Positions 43,720 through 55,867 of a stretch of 64,000 bases of DNA are shown here, piece after piece. Under the pieces are notes generated by a model. That model worked only from the letters and a program-made list of their open reading frames with translations. It made no database searches and was not told the DNA's origin. The position numbers and the translations under genes were made by a program. Positions within the stretch are counted from its first letter, which is position 1; each line of letters begins with the position of its first letter. This stretch comes from Protea cynaroides. Its lineage: Eukaryota > Streptophyta > Magnoliopsida > Proteales > Proteaceae. Where the stretch lies: contig CM053272.1 in assembly GCA_028583415.1 (NCBI GenBank), positions 44,880,699 through 44,944,698 of the forward strand, written 5' to 3'.

Positions 43720-44460
43720 AGCAATATAATAGAAAAAAGATTGATGGCCAAGATATTTTGCGATGACTTCTTCCTGTCGTTTCAATATTTTGTAACTAAG
43801 ATTCATGAATGTATTATATTTTGGGTCTATCCATAATTCTACTTGACGGCTACGCTCCTCGGTTTTTTTTACATTACATAAGGTAGCTTGCTTACTTAGC
43901 GCTTGCGTGGTTGATCTAATCAGAGTCAAACTTTTTTTTGAAAAGAAAATCTTTCCCTTATTAGCCGGAGTACAAGTGTTCCCCTTGTGAAGTCGACTTC
44001 ACAAATGGGATTAAGCCAAAAAATCTTTTTTTTGAATCGAAAAGTCTCAACGTCCTCGTTGAGAGTCGCTCTACGAGACGTCCAGTAGTCTTTGACTTGG
44101 TCTTCGAATCGTAATACTGTCTCAGCCTGTTCCCAACGAACGCTCACGTTTTCAGCTCCCTTCGCTCCACTCACTTAAACAGACCTAACGGACTAGGGAA
44201 GGTTCCTTTCATACTGTCCTTGAGGAAAAGGAATTCTTTGATCTACTTTATACGGGAACTAAGACAGATGGGGGCTTCTTACTTCCCAAACAAATCCTCT
44301 AGTATACTCAAGAACATAAAGGTTTCCTTTGCTTTCGACTGGGTTAAATCTGTTTTGACGTTTCTAGTCTTTCACAGCTTTCAAGAGTGCCTTAGTTAAC
44401 AGGATCTGATGATTGGTTGGATTCTAAGAACTAGACCCGCACCCCACTACTCAGAGCTGA
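43720..44460. other. Compositionally distinct block, possible organelle-derived DNA
   Basis: Less AT-biased than its surroundings, with two minus-strand frames (44174-43926, 82 codons, SVRWEQAETVLRFEDQVKDY; and 43929-43678, 83 codons, TEERSRQVELWIDPKY). They are adjacent and read like pieces of one charged protein, but I do not recognise it. The texture resembles plant mitochondrial DNA, so a nuclear mitochondrial insertion is a possible but unproven explanation. Confidence 0.3.
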
Positions 44461-46101
44461 TATGTGAGACCCAAGACTAGTCACCAAATGGTGGGTCAGT
44501 CAGCCCATTGAGATGGGCTGCAAATTGGTCATATGAAAATCCAATATTGCTCTATTTATCCCAATGGTTGGATTGACCACATCATTCCTCCACACTACAA
44601 AAGTAAGCCCTCCAAGTAAAGAAACTTTTCCTTATTAAATTATGATATAATAAGTGAAATTTCGGGTCGGGTTCATACATCATCTAAATGCATATCTCAA
44701 CTCCCAAAAAATGTACAAATCACAATCTGAATTTTCGAGACTAAACCATGGTTAAATTTTATGAATGGCTGGCTAGCAGAGGATCTCGTAGTTGGGTTTT
44801 TCCAACTGTTCTATGTTGGATAATTTTTTCAATGTTCAAGATTGGGGATTGAGGAAGCATCTATTCTAAATTGAGGTGCTGCTTCTTTAGTAACTAGGTT
44901 TGCTGAGTTTTGTCACCTCGTAAAAATAGGATTTTCCACTAATGTAAAATGCAAAACATGCATTGAAAAAATAGGAAAAGTTTTACATGTAAAATTTTTT
45001 CACGTATACTATAATTTGTATGGAATATTTTACAGTGAAACAAACGAGACTTAAGGAAAAAGTTTCCCACACAATGGGACTATTGTTTTTTATTTTCTCT
45101 CTCTTTTCCCAACCTCATAGGCCTATGTGGGAAACCCTCCCTCTTCTCATAAATAATTGTTCAAACCCATTTTTTTAAAAATGATTCAATTTTTCTTTGC
45201 TTGGGTCGACCATAGCTCCAAGAGTCTAAGAAAAAGGTTTGGGCAATATATAATTGGATACTTGGATATTAGTAGACTCCTAGTCTCTTGCTAGGGTTCG
45301 AGTAGCGGTCTGACAAGTTGTTAATGCATGCCCAAAATAGGGCAGGGTTTGTCACTAATTGGGGTGTAAATTGCCCGAAATTTTTTTTCCTGCAAATCGG
45401 GCACCAGGGAAATTCTTGCTGTTCAGTTTTGTTCGTGTTAATATAGAATTTGCTCCTTCTCCAATGGATTCATAAATCCCCCATAGATTTTAATATTTTC
45501 TAAAATACTGTATTAATTTGAACATGATTCTATATTGGCGAGCAAAAAACCGGGCAGTAAGAAAATTCATGCTACCCAATTTACAGGAAAATTTGTCTGA
45601 ATAACCCCCAACCCACAAAAAAAAAAAAAAAAAAGAATAAAAAATCTTTGTAGAACCTTATCCTTTGATAAGAGCAGGAACCTAATGGTTGTTGATTGAA
45701 TAAAATCTGCATGATCCAAGCCAGGTCTAAACAAAATGGGTTGGGTTGGGTTGTTGGCTGATTGTATTTTGCTGACTTGACATGATAGGAATGATTGAAT
45801 GGTCCATCTTCCCAAAACTTCTTTTTTATCAATGAAATAATCATACAAAGTTCCATTGAAAAACCAAACAAAAGAACAATTGATTCCCTATCATTACTGG
45901 GTATTATATGATATATCTTCTCTCTAATTTGAAACTCCAAAAACGATTAAGACAGATGGAGACGTGTAAGTCATCTCATGTTAGCTTTTTACCTGTTTCT
46001 TTATTTTTTTTTTTTCTCTTTTATTGGAGTGAGATATAGGTAGAAGGATCAGGGTTTTCTATAGTGATTGTCAAACGGTTGTTTATAATACATCGAGACA
46101 T
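44461..46101. other. Intergenic, no gene
   Basis: A-runs at about 45617-45633 and T/A-rich DNA. The part 44930-45060 shares TTTTACATGTAAAATTTTTT words with 16240-16700. Short open frames lack any recognisable domain. Confidence 0.5.
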
Positions 46102-46109
46102 GTACCAAT

Positions 46110-46252
46110 GTATTCAAATCTTCTCGTCTGTGGTTCCTCGGCTCTTTGTCTCTCATCTCATTCAACCGTTGTAAGTTGGCTTGAACTCCAACGAACTCCA
46201 ATGGTTGGATGAGGTGGAAATGAGGGAATCAGGGAGAAGAGGATTTGGACTC
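46110..46252. mobile_element. 143-bp foldback MITE, 8-bp target duplication
   Basis: Left end GTATTCAAATCTTCTC pairs with right end GAAGAGGATTTGGACTC. Perfect 8-bp repeats GTACCAAT flank it (46102-46109 and 46253-46260). Its outer bases resemble the two MITEs at 15575 and 17242 (GGATTCAAATC...TCTC), so it may be a third, diverged member although the duplication is one base shorter. Confidence 0.75.
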
Positions 46253-46260
46253 GTACCAAT

Positions 46261-47824
46261 TCATTAAAAATGATCAAGATCCTCACTACAGGCAATAGTC
46301 ACTACAATCCTTATACTCTAGAAAAGAGCCGAACTCAAAACCTCTGACTCCTAAAACATATTAGAATCCAAACTCACATTGTATACACAGTAAACCTGTC
46401 CCTTCTCAAAATGCCATGGGATGAAAGTGAGAAAATTAAACCAAAATTAAAGGTAGGTGGGAGGGATCTATTCCTATCCTTTTCACCAGTTGTTTCTGCT
46501 TTAGTGTCTATTAGTGTGACATGTGGATGTCTCATTCACAATGATGGATGTATTTATGAATAAATCTCTCTCTCTCTCTCCACGTTTTTTTAATTTAAAT
46601 ATCAAGCGAAATGCAGGTGAGCTTCTGATCCTCCACCACAAATATAAATTAATAAAAAAAAAAAAAAAAACCGAAAGAATCCAACAAGTCCTGTTTAATC
46701 CAAAACCTAATTATTCTGTTTTCCATTTTGACTCGTGAGAATTATGAGTTTAGATCACATGAATGCATATGTATTCTCTATGGGATTCTATCAATGCCAA
46801 TATAGTATGGAATTTGGTTCTAGATTATAGAATTCAATAGATATAAATGGTGATATATAAAATCACATAGAGGATACAAGTATATACAGATAAACTATCC
46901 TCGATGGCTCTTAAAAATGAAAAAGAAAATCGAAACGTGGTGAACAACCAGCCGTTCGTTGTCCTTCCACAGGATTCCCTTTTAGCGGGTTATACTGCTG
47001 TGGTTTGTCACTTTCAAACATCTGTAGGACACCGTCGCCGTTTCTGTCGTCTTTCTCCCTTTATTACTGTGGTACTGCAAAAAAGGATCCTCCAGGTATT
47101 CTTTTAGGCGTTGTCGAGTCGCGACATGATGACGTGGTCCCACAGAGTCACAATCTTTGTTTCCTTCTGATCTTTTGACACACCACCTTTCCCACCAATG
47201 TAAGCAAACCTCATCCATGGAATTCATATCTACTCATCTTTTTACCTTATTCCTTATCTTCATTTCTTATGCATTCATACACCCCCATTCTAGTCATCAA
47301 CTTCATCTACTCCTGAGGATCAATCCACATTGACCCTTCAAAGTAGTAGCAACTCCAAGACAGAAAAAGGATCATAATGCATGCATCCTCTATAGGATGC
47401 AGCTCCTCTATCGTCTAGTCATCCATCGACCGGGTTAGATTGTTTCGATATACATGACAGGAGACAAGCCTTACCCACCTCTATATTCATTAGTGTCATT
47501 TACAATTTATTCTACTAACCATTAACCCAAAATCTAAGACTATCATTTACCATTATATTCTCGAACAATTATTGTGTACTCTCCCTCATAGTTTTGGATT
47601 TTTTGAAATTAACCTGTATTTAACTACGAGAAAATTTTCAATTGCATATAAATTTTATATGTGAACAAAAAACATTGGGATCCATCCATCTTTAGATTTT
47701 GGGTCCCCACCTGAAGTACCATAGGAATGATAGATATTTAGGTTCCCTCTTACAAGATCCTCCCCTTACTTTAGGACAAATGCAAATGCAAATGCAATTG
47801 CTATGAATCTAAACTTTATGATGC
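46261..47824. other. Intergenic, no gene
   Basis: No element recognised. Contains a CT run (46565-46581) and an A-run (46655-46670). The minus-strand frame 47227-46982 has no known domain. Confidence 0.5.
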
Positions 47825-47968
47825 CTAGATTCATAGGATAAGCAAAACCATGTGATGAACCTAGATACAAAGGGGGTTAGATTCATAGGAGAAGCTAATC
47901 ATGTGATGAATCTAGACACAAAGGTGGTTAGATTCATAGGAGAAGCTAATCACGTGATTAACTTTAGC
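47825..47968. repeat. About 51-bp tandem repeat, nearly three units
   Basis: Each unit begins TAGATTCATAGGA, then contains AAGC, ATGTGATGAA and ACAAAGG. Units start at about 47825, 47878 and 47929; the last is incomplete. Each carries a direct and an inverted TAGATTCAT/ATGAATCTA pair. Nothing coding. Confidence 0.75.
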
Positions 47969-49898
47969 AAACATATTTGATTAGAAGATTTTTTTTTTTA
48001 CTTGCATATGCTGTGTGCAATTTTTTTTAATTTAATAAATCGGATAGAAAGATAGATTCTTCAAAAATATATATGAAGAAAAAAAATTTATACAATTTTA
48101 TCGAAAATTCTTCTAAATTTACATTTGTATATATAAAAAAGGCATACACAAACAAAACCCAACAAAGAATTTGAATGAATTGACATATTATTTTAATAAC
48201 TAACAAATGGATTTTTATTAAGAATTCAATAAGTAGGCTATTATTTTTAATTTGAGATGTAAACAGATCGAATATAATCAGAATATTACAAGAATACGAC
48301 AACTTCTGCATTCGTATCTGTTTATGTTAATGAATATCTGAATTTAGATTCGAATATATGCCGAATATTTAAAATCACCTTTGAGATTTGAATCTGATTA
48401 ATTTATTGAATATTCAGATATCATCCGAATTGAACTTCGATTCTTTACTATTTCATTTTCTTCTTTTATACTTTTGTCTTCTCCTTTATCTGAGACTCTC
48501 TTGCATGTTTTCATTCCATGTCTTTTAATTATCTTAATCTTTTTTTCTTCAATTCTCCTTTATAATTTTTTTTTGAAAATAATAAAGTCAAGATTAACTT
48601 AAAATTTTAAGAACACAATTGGATGAGTAAAAGGATATTATTGAAACTTTTGCTGGCGGTAAACCAACTGGATGACCACAAGTAATTTTCTTTTTATTTT
48701 TCAAAAATGTAAAAAAGAATGATTTAAATAATTAAGTGGAAAGAAACGTGAGAGACCCGCAATGCAATATAATATATCACCTTTTATCTCCAACAATCGA
48801 ATCTTTCAACCTTTTCAGTCTTATGTGCTCCCCATTATAACAAGTGGCACCTTATCTTAATATTTTTTTTTTGTTTTTGGCAATCACTGTATGTTGACCC
48901 AAGGGTCAACTAGTTTGTGGTTAAATTTAAAACACAACTTAGTGAGAATAGTTCATCCGTATATACTTGTATTTTTTTTTTTAAATTTCATTACCGTTCT
49001 TATATAATGAGTTCCATACTTTAAAAATAAGTCCCATACTATATCGACGATAATGAAATGCCATTGAAAATATATTTACATGCAGATTACAACTAGAACG
49101 ATCACGATTGGGAGTTTTTCTTATTTAGCACCAAATGGCTAGCAAAAACCAAAAACCTTGAATACATTCGGATTAGGGCCCTTCATGGTTCACCTCTCAA
49201 ACTAATTAATAACTGATACAATAATGGTAAGCAACTTGATACTATTTAACAAATAGTACGGTATTGATATTACCTCATAACATGTCGTACCAGACCGATA
49301 CTGAATAGCATAACCGATACCATGCCGTTTGACTTAAGCTACTTTTCCTTCCATTTGAAAGTTGTTGAAACTGTAAAAATGCTATTAAAAGTGTGATTAT
49401 AATTACGATGTTTATTATAAATGTAAACAAATGGACTCAATTGGGAATAAAATAATGGACTCAATTGGGAATAAAATAATGGACAGGAGACGCGGCGGAC
49501 ACGTTCTTAAATTTGTCCTGCTCACAAATCACTCTTCTAAGTTTCTACTTTCTATTGAAGAGTTTGAGATTTTTTTGGGGGGTTGAACAACATACAGTTT
49601 CAGACTTATCCAAAATCGCTGTAAAAAAAACGTCATTTTTTTTTCCTTAATAAGGTTCAAAAATTTCCTTTGCCGAATATTCCAGTTTGTCTGATGGATG
49701 ATTACTATGATTAAGCTATAGGAGAGGATTCAGGTTCAACATGGATTGGCATTTAATTATGATTTTTAATTCGGATCCATGAAGATTTTGTGGTTAACAA
49801 AAAACTTGATCCGTCGACATCAATTTGTAATTTTGTAAGGTAAAAAGTTTCATGGATGATCCTACATGTGTGTTTTTTTTTTTTTTTTTTTTTTTGAG
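47969..49898. other. Intergenic, no gene
   Basis: Very AT-rich. Around 48260-48440 CGAATAT, ATTCGTAT and ATTCAGATAT words recur in both orientations, like an old foldback repeat without clear ends. A T-run lies at 49873-49895. Confidence 0.5.
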
Positions 49899-50387
49899 TA
49901 AATTATAGATGCCTCCCATGTAGTTTATCCTTAAATCAGGTACAATCTAAAACTTTCAAACAATTATAAAGACACCCTCTTAAATCAAAATAAATTACAA
50001 AAAAAAAATTATGTTAGTGAATTTTCATTAATTGACGATCAAAGGTAAAAGTTAAAATTTTAATACCTAAAATACCCAGATGGTTAAGTTAACAGACTAT
50101 TTTACCCCCTTAAATATTAATTGACGATAGGATTTCTTAACACAACAATTTTTTTAGATAATATTTAATGGGGTAAAATAGTTCATTAACTTAACAATTT
50201 AAGTATTTTAGGTATTTAAATTTTAACTTTTACCCTTGGTAGTTAGTTAAGAAAATTCACAAACGGAATGGATTTTTTTTTTTTTTTGTAATATATTGTG
50301 ATTTAAGGAGGTGTCTTGGTAATTATTTGAAAAGTTTGGGATGTACCAGATTTAAGGACAAACTACAGGGGAGGTATTTATAATTTA
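49899..50387. mobile_element. 489-bp foldback element
   Basis: The two arms are about 200 bp each and largely complementary. TAAATTATAGATGCCTCCC (left end) pairs with GGGGAGGTATTTATAATTTA (right end), and AAGTTAACAGACTATTTTACCCC pairs with GGGGTAAAATAGTTCATTAACTT nearer the centre. Homopolymer runs (A at about 49998, T at about 50275) sit at matching positions of the arms. It has no coding capacity. The flanks are T-rich, so a target duplication cannot be called. Confidence 0.8.
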
Positions 50388-51698
50388 ATTTTTTTTAAAG
50401 AAAATTACTTGTATCTCCCCTAGTCTTTGCCTTAATCCTATGTTCCACCTAATAGTTTTTTATAATTACACTCGTTCCCATATAACTGACGATAGAAACC
50501 CAAAAATTTTAAAAGACCGGTTTACCCTTATGAAATTTAGGCTATGAAAAATCGAAATGAGATTTAGGCTTTGAAACCTGATGATAATTCTAACAGTTGC
50601 GCACCGTTTTCTTCCTTGGCTGTCACCTCCTCACATATTACAATTTGGATTCTACAACTCTAGAAATCCGATACCAATCCATTCGTACAACTTCCAATCC
50701 ATGCATATAAGGATAACAACATTCACAACCATTACCATGAACATTGCAGGGAAAATGCCCAATAAAAATTATCCAAAAGAAATTTTACTCTGGACAACTA
50801 TAATCAAGTTCTGGGAGTTGCCAATTGGAGTTGCAGAAGACCCAATATTTGCACTAGAGACCAAGGCTAGTAGAAACGGGTGGGAGGGTTTGAAATCAAG
50901 ATTGACATCGAGCATCTTGTTGATACGATTTAATTGAATATGGATGTGGTGGAGACAAAGAAAATTTCCCTGGTTTAGTTCTCAGCGGCGATTCAGGTTG
51001 TGAAGCCTTCGTTGGAGAGTGCGGGTTTGTGGTTTTGGGCTTCTTCTTCGGCTACCACTGCCGCCACTGCCACCACTACCGCCGGCATCATTAACATCAT
51101 CGGCTGTGCTACCCCATTAAGGATAGAAATGAGCAGGTTTAGGTTTTGGAATCGATTTGCATTGGGAGGGATAGCAACGGAACTTCATGTTCCTGAAGTT
51201 CCATTAAGGATATAAATGAGGCTTCACTGTTCTATTGAGGATCAATTTATTTGAGTCTGTGTGTAACATATTTTTGAAATTAGAGATAGTAACTATAGTT
51301 GTCAAGAAACTATTGGATGATGTCTGGAATTAAGGCATATACCAGGGGTACAATCCCCCCCCCCCCCCCCCCCCAAATTTTTATTTATAAACAACTACAG
51401 AATTAGAATATTCTTATTTTTATTCTCTTTTCTAATCATTTTCTGGCAGACAAATATGGCCAAGGTAAATGATAAAATAATGATTTATCATACAAGCCTG
51501 AATTTATTTGAAAAGAAAAAAAAAGGGAACAAATTTAAGGAATGACTCAAAGAAGGGGCCATCCAATGCGTCATTGTGGGTAATGTGTGTATGGGGATTC
51601 AAAGATCCCTTGATTTAGTATATGGAGATTCAAAGATCAAATGATTTAGTTTATGGAGATTCAAAGATCAAATGATTTCTTGACAGTAATATATGTAT
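50388..51698. other. Intergenic, one unassigned open frame, poly-C and tandem repeats
   Basis: An open frame at 50581-50937 (118 codons) has no recognisable domain and may be chance. A run of 20 C lies at 51355-51374, which is unusual and prone to sequencing error. At about 51595-51680 a 28- to 31-bp unit (TATGGAGATTCAAAGATC) is repeated three times next to the TRIM element. Confidence 0.5.
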
Positions 51699-52114
51699 TA
51701 TTGGGAATAGTCTTACATTGCTAATGAGATTGGAATCCTGTGGTTTTATATATGGAGAGTCTCTCTACTTACTACTTTAAACTTTTGAGTTGGAAACTTG
51801 ATATGGTATCAGAGCTCCAGGTTCTCTCTCATAATAACCCTAAAAAAAGAGATCAAGTCACTGAAATAGGGACGCCAGATGCACAAAAGAAGGACTATAT
51901 GTCACCCAAGGAGGGATCAGTTACCTAAGAAGAGGGACCAGTCACTTGAAAAGTACCATGTATTACCACATATACACCACCTAACGGTGGGATTACATGT
52001 GAGGAAGAGTATTGAGAATAGTCTTACATTACTAATGAGATTAGAATCCTGTGGTCTTATATATGGAGAGTCCCTCCACTTACTAATTCGAACTTTTAAG
52101 TTGAAAATTTGACA
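51699..52114 (+). mobile_element. TRIM-like miniature LTR retrotransposon, 416 bp
   Basis: Two 105-bp direct repeats (51699-51803 and 52010-52114) start TATTG(G/A)GAATAGTCTTAC and end TTGA(T/C)A. The left one is followed at once by the PBS TGGTATCAGAGC (51804-51815), and the right one is preceded by the purine tract GTGAGGAAGAG. The internal region is 206 bp and holds repeated CCAAGGAGGGA, AGAGGGACCAGTCAC words but no gene. Size and layout match terminal-repeat retrotransposons in miniature. The flanks do not give a clear 5-bp duplication. Confidence 0.85.
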
Positions 52115-53639
52115 CATACATCTTCTCATAACAATGGTAGTGACCATAGTCATGATAATGAAGTTTCAAACGATTAGAAATCTAGGGTTATCAATCTTAG
52201 GACAAGAACGGCATCAGACACCTTCGAAACACAATGGAAAAACAACAAAATAGATAATAAGATTTGGAACGATACATTCCACACATTCCACATTTTTTGA
52301 ACGATGGATAAACTGCCAGAGTGAGAACCATATCAGCATCCCATTCTCTTTCTGTCATCCTTATCCGTCCCCACTGATAAATCATCTGTTGCTCTTTTGT
52401 CCATTAATGGTGAATACTGGAAACCTTGCTGCAAGCTCTGAGGACTCCTCCATTTTAATTTATTTACTACACAAGCATTTCAAAACCGCCTCAACTATTA
52501 TAATAAGAAAAAAAGACAGCTGACTCACCCACAATCATTATTATTCTATGTGCTCATTCCTGGTAACTCTGTCGTCACAAATGTTTTTTGTTTTTTCTGT
52601 CTCTCTTAACTCTATATATGCGGGGACTAGACGGTTGTACCCGTACTTATACTGTTGCAGATTTTCAGTATAAGATGGCATTAATAACATATAATAGATC
52701 AAGACCGTACGTCCATTCAATGAACCATATCTTTTGTGATGGGGCCCTGGTGTTCTAGCTTTCCAGATGGCTTTTACATATGAAGACATGAATGTGACAT
52801 TTGCAGCAACTCAGTCATTAAGGAGCGAATACATGCATTATTGGGTTTGTAATAAAAATTGTTCATGACCAACTGCACTGTATCCACCTTCACTACCACC
52901 ACCTCCTCTTTCTCCACCTGCATCTTCATTTTTATCTCCATTCATGTTATACAATAGAAGTCTAGTCTTTGTCGTTTTACTGGGAAAACAATAATATAAA
53001 AATAATGATAAAAAAGAAGAAATATAGGTTTCTAATCTCTTGTATATAAGGAAAGTTGCCAAGCTGCGTTGAAATTGCACCCAAACAGAAAAAAGTTGAA
53101 ATGACTGTTCAGTACCCTTTTCCACTAAAATGGAAGTAAAAAAATGTCAAATTGATGTAAATAAAAAATGTCTGGTTGATGCAATCAAGAGGCATCAACA
53201 AGAAGAATGCTACCGCATATTCTATTGTTTTTCATCACTTCTAAGACCGGATGCTCTCTCCATCCGATAATCATTCTATTCTTTTGTTTCTCATATATGT
53301 TTCTTTTAGCCTCTGTCAATGATAATGAACAGCTCACAAAGAAATCGTGGATGACAAATGCATACCACGTGGACACCACAAAGCAAACACAAGCAGCACA
53401 AGTCTTTGCATACAACTCAACGTGGAGACCTCATACACAACCACATGAATCTCCCACAAATATCAAACTCTCATCTAAACCATTGTATGAGTCTCCCACT
53501 GATCTCCAACTCTCTCCAAGAAGGTAGGAAATCTGATCTACCAACTTACTGTCTAAAATTGTTTAGAGGAAATCTGGTGTACCAACTTACTGCCTAAAAT
53601 ACTTACCCAAAAAAAACTTACTGTCTAAAATTGTTTAGA
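52115..53639. other. Intergenic, no gene
   Basis: No recognised element up to the copia leader. Near 53538-53635 the words ACCAACTTACTG(T/C)CTAAAAT and ACTTACTGTCTAAAATTGTTTAGA recur three times, probably in or before the copia LTR. Confidence 0.5.
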
Positions 53640-54357
53640 TTCTATCCTATAAGTAAGGGAGAATTGTTGTAACAATATCGTCTAAAAGTTATAAAATATA
53701 CGAACCCCAATCACATACGATTAAAGGGGAATTTTCTGAATTGTCACATTGTATTGCTTTACATGGTATCAGATGCCAATTGAGTCACGTCTATCATATC
53801 GACCATGTCTTTCACTGCTACTTCTTCTCCCAGCTCTTCTACTTCAACTCCTTCCTCCATTCAGTCGACCCCAACGATTATCATTTCCCTATTACCTGTC
53901 AAGCTGGATCGTACGAATTATTTGCTATGAAAATCTCAGTTCTTGTCGTTACTGGTTGCTTATGATCTCTATGGTTATATTGATGGTACCACTCCTCCTC
54001 CATCTCCAACTCTTCCAAGCCTTGCTGGCAGTACACATCCACCGACTCCTAATCCCGCCTACTCTCTTTGGCGACGACAAGACCAAATAATTTTGAGTTG
54101 GATTATTTCTTCTTTTACAGAAGGGGCGCTTGCACACATTGTCGGCCTTACCTTTGCGCGTTCTGCTTGGGATGCTCTTGCTAAAGTTTATGCCTTGACA
54201 TCTCAAGCACGCGTCATGCAATTGAAATACCAATTGTACCAACTGAAGAAAGGGACCATGCCCATGGCCGATTATTTGCAACTAATAAAATCGCTTCTCG
54301 ACAATCTTGCAGCTGTTACTCATCCTATCTCAGATTCTGATGCAATTCTTAGCATCC

Positions 54358-55867
54358 TGATAAGTGTGTAATTTTTATATTTTTATTCCCTTTGCACTAT
54401 GATTTTTAATGTATTTTATGCCTTATTGAACTGAATAGGATGAATTTTATTAATTTCACATATTTTGTAGACATTGTGAATTAATTGTTAAAAGATAGGA
54501 AAATTTCAGCATTCTTAATATTGACGTTCTGAGTTTTATGCAGGTTTTTGATATGAAAGGAGTTTCAGAATTGAAAAGTTGTCTTCAGTAAAGTTATAGA
54601 GGACGTCTCAACCTTTTCGGAATGGTTTAATGGAGAAAAATTCGAGTTCGTTTGGGCCTCCAAATGTTGCCTCAAAATCTTACACGAAAATCTGATCAAA
54701 ATCTGAATTGGAGTAGCCGTCTGATCTGATTAAAGCATTCAACGGTGGATGTAAATTCCATAAAGAATCTCCTAATCAAGTTAGGAAACCTAAACCTACA
54801 ATAGAAGACTCTAAAGAAGAAAAGAAGACTCTACAATTTTAGAATTTCAAATGGAGAATGAATTCTACATAGAGAAGGAATTCTACACAAAGAAGGAATC
54901 TTACACAAAAAAGGAGTTATAAGTTACAAAGGATTATCATGTTTTATATATAGAGCACTAATGTGATAATCAATCCCCTCTCTCTCTTTTGCTGAAAATT
55001 TTTCTATCTCTGAAAGGATTGTAATGTCTAGCTAATCTTCTCATTCAGTTCAAGGGAATTTTGAAGCCCAAACTCACGTCAATGGTGTAATCTTTATTCA
55101 GTAACGTTGTTCTTCTTCTCACTTTTATTGAAATTATTCATGTTATTCTTTTCTCTTTAATTATGATATTTGTCTGAATAATTCAGTAATGGCCTGTTGA
55201 ATCAGTTAGATTAATATTAATTGCTAGATCTAGAATCTGTGATTCGTAATCGTCCTGATTCTAATCACAAGTAGCAAACAGTGGTCGATGATTATGTCTA
55301 AGCTTTCGTCTCATCATTTTGAATAATATAACCTAAGTTAAATAATCCCCGCTTGTGTGTGATTGTTGCTTAGATTGATCTATTTTTCACCCTCTTATTG
55401 CTGCCATTGAATTAAACATTGAGAGCTTATTCAGTGTTGTTCAATGGTTAGATCTCTCTGAAGAGCTTGTTTCAGTTGAGGTACTTAAGGGAAAACTCGG
55501 GTAACAGAGCTTATTATTATCTAGGGTCTTTAATTCTGATTGGAAGGAAGAGATTAACGTTGCGACGTTGCGATTAATTTTACTCATTGCATGTGTGGGT
55601 GGATATTGAACCAAGAATTAAATATTTTTATCTAATTATCTTCCTATTTAAATTCTATCTGTTTACTTTCAATTTGATTCAAACAACCAAAACCCTCCTA
55701 CGTTATTGTGTTTACTTAGCATTAATTAGTATATTTAGTTTGAGTAGAATATAAATTTTAATCAATTCATTCTTTGTGGGATTGACTTTTGCTTATCCTA
55801 TTTACAGTTTATTAATCAGATCAGTAAAGAAATATTTAATTAAATTGGTGCATTCGACATGCTACCA
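54358..55867 (+). mobile_element. 1510-bp solo LTR in copia gag, perfect 5-bp duplication
   Basis: It starts TGATAAGTGTGTAATTTTTA and ends GACATGCTACCA, with CATCC on both sides (54353-54357 and 55868-55872). Removing it and one CATCC restores the gag frame without loss or gain. The start TGATAAGTG resembles LTRs of Tat/Athila-type Ty3/gypsy elements (inference). No internal region is present, so it is a solo LTR. Which strand the parent element used is inferred from the TG...CA reading only. Confidence 0.88.

Noticed and set aside
50581..50937. 118-codon plus-strand frame as a gene
   Set aside because: No domain, no splice context, and a composition expected by chance.
51699..52114. Cassandra-type TRIM carrying 5S rDNA
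   Set aside because: LTRs are only 105 bp and no 5S box A/C sequence is seen.
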